Below, in pieces: positions 63,266 through 64,000 of a stretch of DNA of 64,000 bases (positions are counted from its first letter, which is position 1; every line of letters begins with the position of its first letter). Source of the DNA: Helicobacter sp. 11S02629-2 (GTDB lineage Bacteria > Campylobacterota > Campylobacteria > Campylobacterales > Helicobacteraceae); assembly GCF_002272875.1 (NCBI RefSeq), contig NZ_MLAN01000001.1:124001-188000 (forward strand), given 5' to 3'. The translations under genes and the position numbers were made by a program. The notes beneath the pieces are model-generated. The model was given only the letters and a program-made list of their open reading frames with translations. It had not been told where the DNA came from and did not search any database.

Positions 63266-63290
63266 TAGCTAAGAGCTTAACTCTTAGCTA
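63266..63290. terminator. Hairpin between convergent nrdD and prpD-like genes
   Basis: TAGCTAAGAG (63266-63275), a 5-nt loop and CTCTTAGCTA (63281-63290) form a perfect 10-bp stem. Neither side is followed by a clear U-run, but the position suits a bidirectional terminator. Confidence 0.5.
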
Positions 63291-63313
63291 TCTTAACTTA
63301 ATGCATCTAACTT

Positions 63314-64000
63314 TTATAATACAAATAAATCACTAAACTCATTAAAGTTTAACTCCAAAAAGTCTTTACTATCAAAAGTAGATTCTATAAGCCCTGCTTG
63401 CTTAGCTGCAAACTTCACGCTTAAGGCCTTTTGAAACTTCTTTATTAAAAGTGGGATTCCTTCTTTTCTTCTAAATCTATGTCCTATTGGGTAGTCAATC
63501 TCTACTTTTTTAGACACTGTGCCATCTTTATAAAAGATTTGCACAGCATTTGCTATAGATCTTTTATCAGGGTCAAGATACTCTTTAGTATATCTATCAT
63601 CAACTATCACTTCCATCTTTTCACGTAAAAGATCTATACGTGGATCACTTGCAGTGCTATCTTCATAGTGCCTAGCTTCTAAGCCTCCATAGATTAAAGG
63701 CACTGCTACCATGTATTGTATGCAGTGGTCTCTATCTGCTGGATTTTCAAGCTTGCCAACTTTGTTTATGATTCTATGGCCACTTTCTTGAGTAGTGATA
63801 ACTATCTTTTTTATAGAATCTAATCTATCTTTTACCTCATCATGAAGCTTTAAAGCACACTCTACTGCAGTTTGCGCGTGAAACTCTGCTGGGAAAGAGA
63901 TCTTAAAAAGTATATTTTCCATAACATAGCTTTTAAAAGCTTGGTTTAAAACTAAAGGCTTACCCTTCATCTTTACATCACAAAAGCCCCAAAACTTAGC
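63314..64000 (-). CDS. prpD: MmgE/PrpD-family dehydratase, C-terminal part (cut by window edge)
   Basis: The frame runs from 63314 off the right edge (229 codons seen, in frame at 64000). It resembles the C-terminal half of 2-methylcitrate dehydratase PrpD: KGKPLVLN, SYVMENILFKISFPAEFHAQTAVEC, then SGHRIINKVGKLENPADRDHC and GGLEARHYED and the IGHRFRRKEGIPLL segment. PrpD acts in the methylcitrate cycle for propionate breakdown. prpB/prpC are outside the window. An internal ATG at 63970 is not the start. Confidence 0.88.
   Translation of the reverse strand, partial: AKFWGFCDVKMKGKPLVLNQAFKSYVMENILFKISFPAEFHAQTAVECALKLHDEVKDRLDSIKKIVITTQESGHRIINKVGKLENPADRDHCIQYMVAVPLIYGGLEARHYEDSTASDPRIDLLREKMEVIVDDRYTKEYLDPDKRSIANAVQIFYKDGTVSKKVEIDYPIGHRFRRKEGIPLLIKKFQKALSVKFAAKQAGLIESTFDSKDFLELNFNEFSDLFVL

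Noticed and set aside
1-64000. CRISPR arrays, insertion sequences, prophage or integrase genes
   Set aside because: No evenly spaced repeats of 24-40 nt, no transposase or phage-like proteins and no att-like repeats were found.

Overview
The window comes from an AT-rich member of the Campylobacterota, most likely an enterohepatic-type Helicobacter. The evidence is phylum-typical: both flagellar stator-scaffold proteins PflA and PflB, a UPF0323 lipoprotein, an HP1076-like flagellin-domain protein behind a GG-N10-GC (sigma-54) promoter, PutA with the C-terminal motif of the long PutA types, an HslV with a four-residue propeptide, and Helicobacter-style outer-membrane proteins behind homopolymeric A tracts. 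No rRNA, tRNA, CRISPR array, prophage or insertion sequence was seen.

Layout: an edge-truncated outer-membrane protein with a poly-A promoter (1-484); trpB (minus); a 41-codon membrane peptide, a fused nadD-rsfS and waaF (plus); a degenerate uracil-DNA-glycosylase relative and aspA (minus); pflA (plus); ppsA and the UPF0323 lipoprotein (minus); hcp with a palindromic upstream box; a small lipoprotein; leuA with a CopD-like membrane protein (minus); uvrA and mscS (plus), then nusA and uup; an unrecognised protein (24.7-25.5 kb) and a foldable gene-free stretch; a NimA-like protein; ribF with the flagellin-like protein (minus). Next comes a long plus-strand run gatA-hslV-hslU-serS-pflB-ABC ATPase, then coaE, moaA and pncB. 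From 40 to 43.5 kb two paralogous coiled-coil outer-membrane proteins form one minus-strand operon with a second poly-A promoter. The rest holds a DUF417 protein, leuC, trpA, a trans-sulfuration enzyme, aroE-SH3 protein-purM-hypE, a membrane protein-dksA-like-accD-IMPase-like-efp run, putA, a PEBP protein, the anaerobic ribonucleotide reductase pair nrdG-nrdD, and a truncated prpD-like gene.

Physiology inferred: partial amino-acid synthesis (Leu, Trp, shikimate, Met) with scattered rather than operonic genes; aspartate and proline catabolism with gluconeogenic PpsA; low-oxygen or nitrosative-stress functions (hcp, nrdDG, hypE, moaA); flagellar motility; and a variable cell surface.

The most unusual genome-scale signal is the word AGATTCT/AGAATCT. 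I counted 21 copies in the first 10 kb, where base composition predicts about two. Its core recurs as perfect inverted repeats that serve as terminators and as repeated DSK/ESK peptides in linkers, a pattern like DNA-uptake sequences of other naturally competent bacteria. The other main leads are two poly-A tracts placed identically next to -10 boxes of surface-protein genes, the nadD-rsfS fusion, the sigma-54 promoter ahead of the flagellin-like gene, and a possible structured RNA near 25.7 kb.
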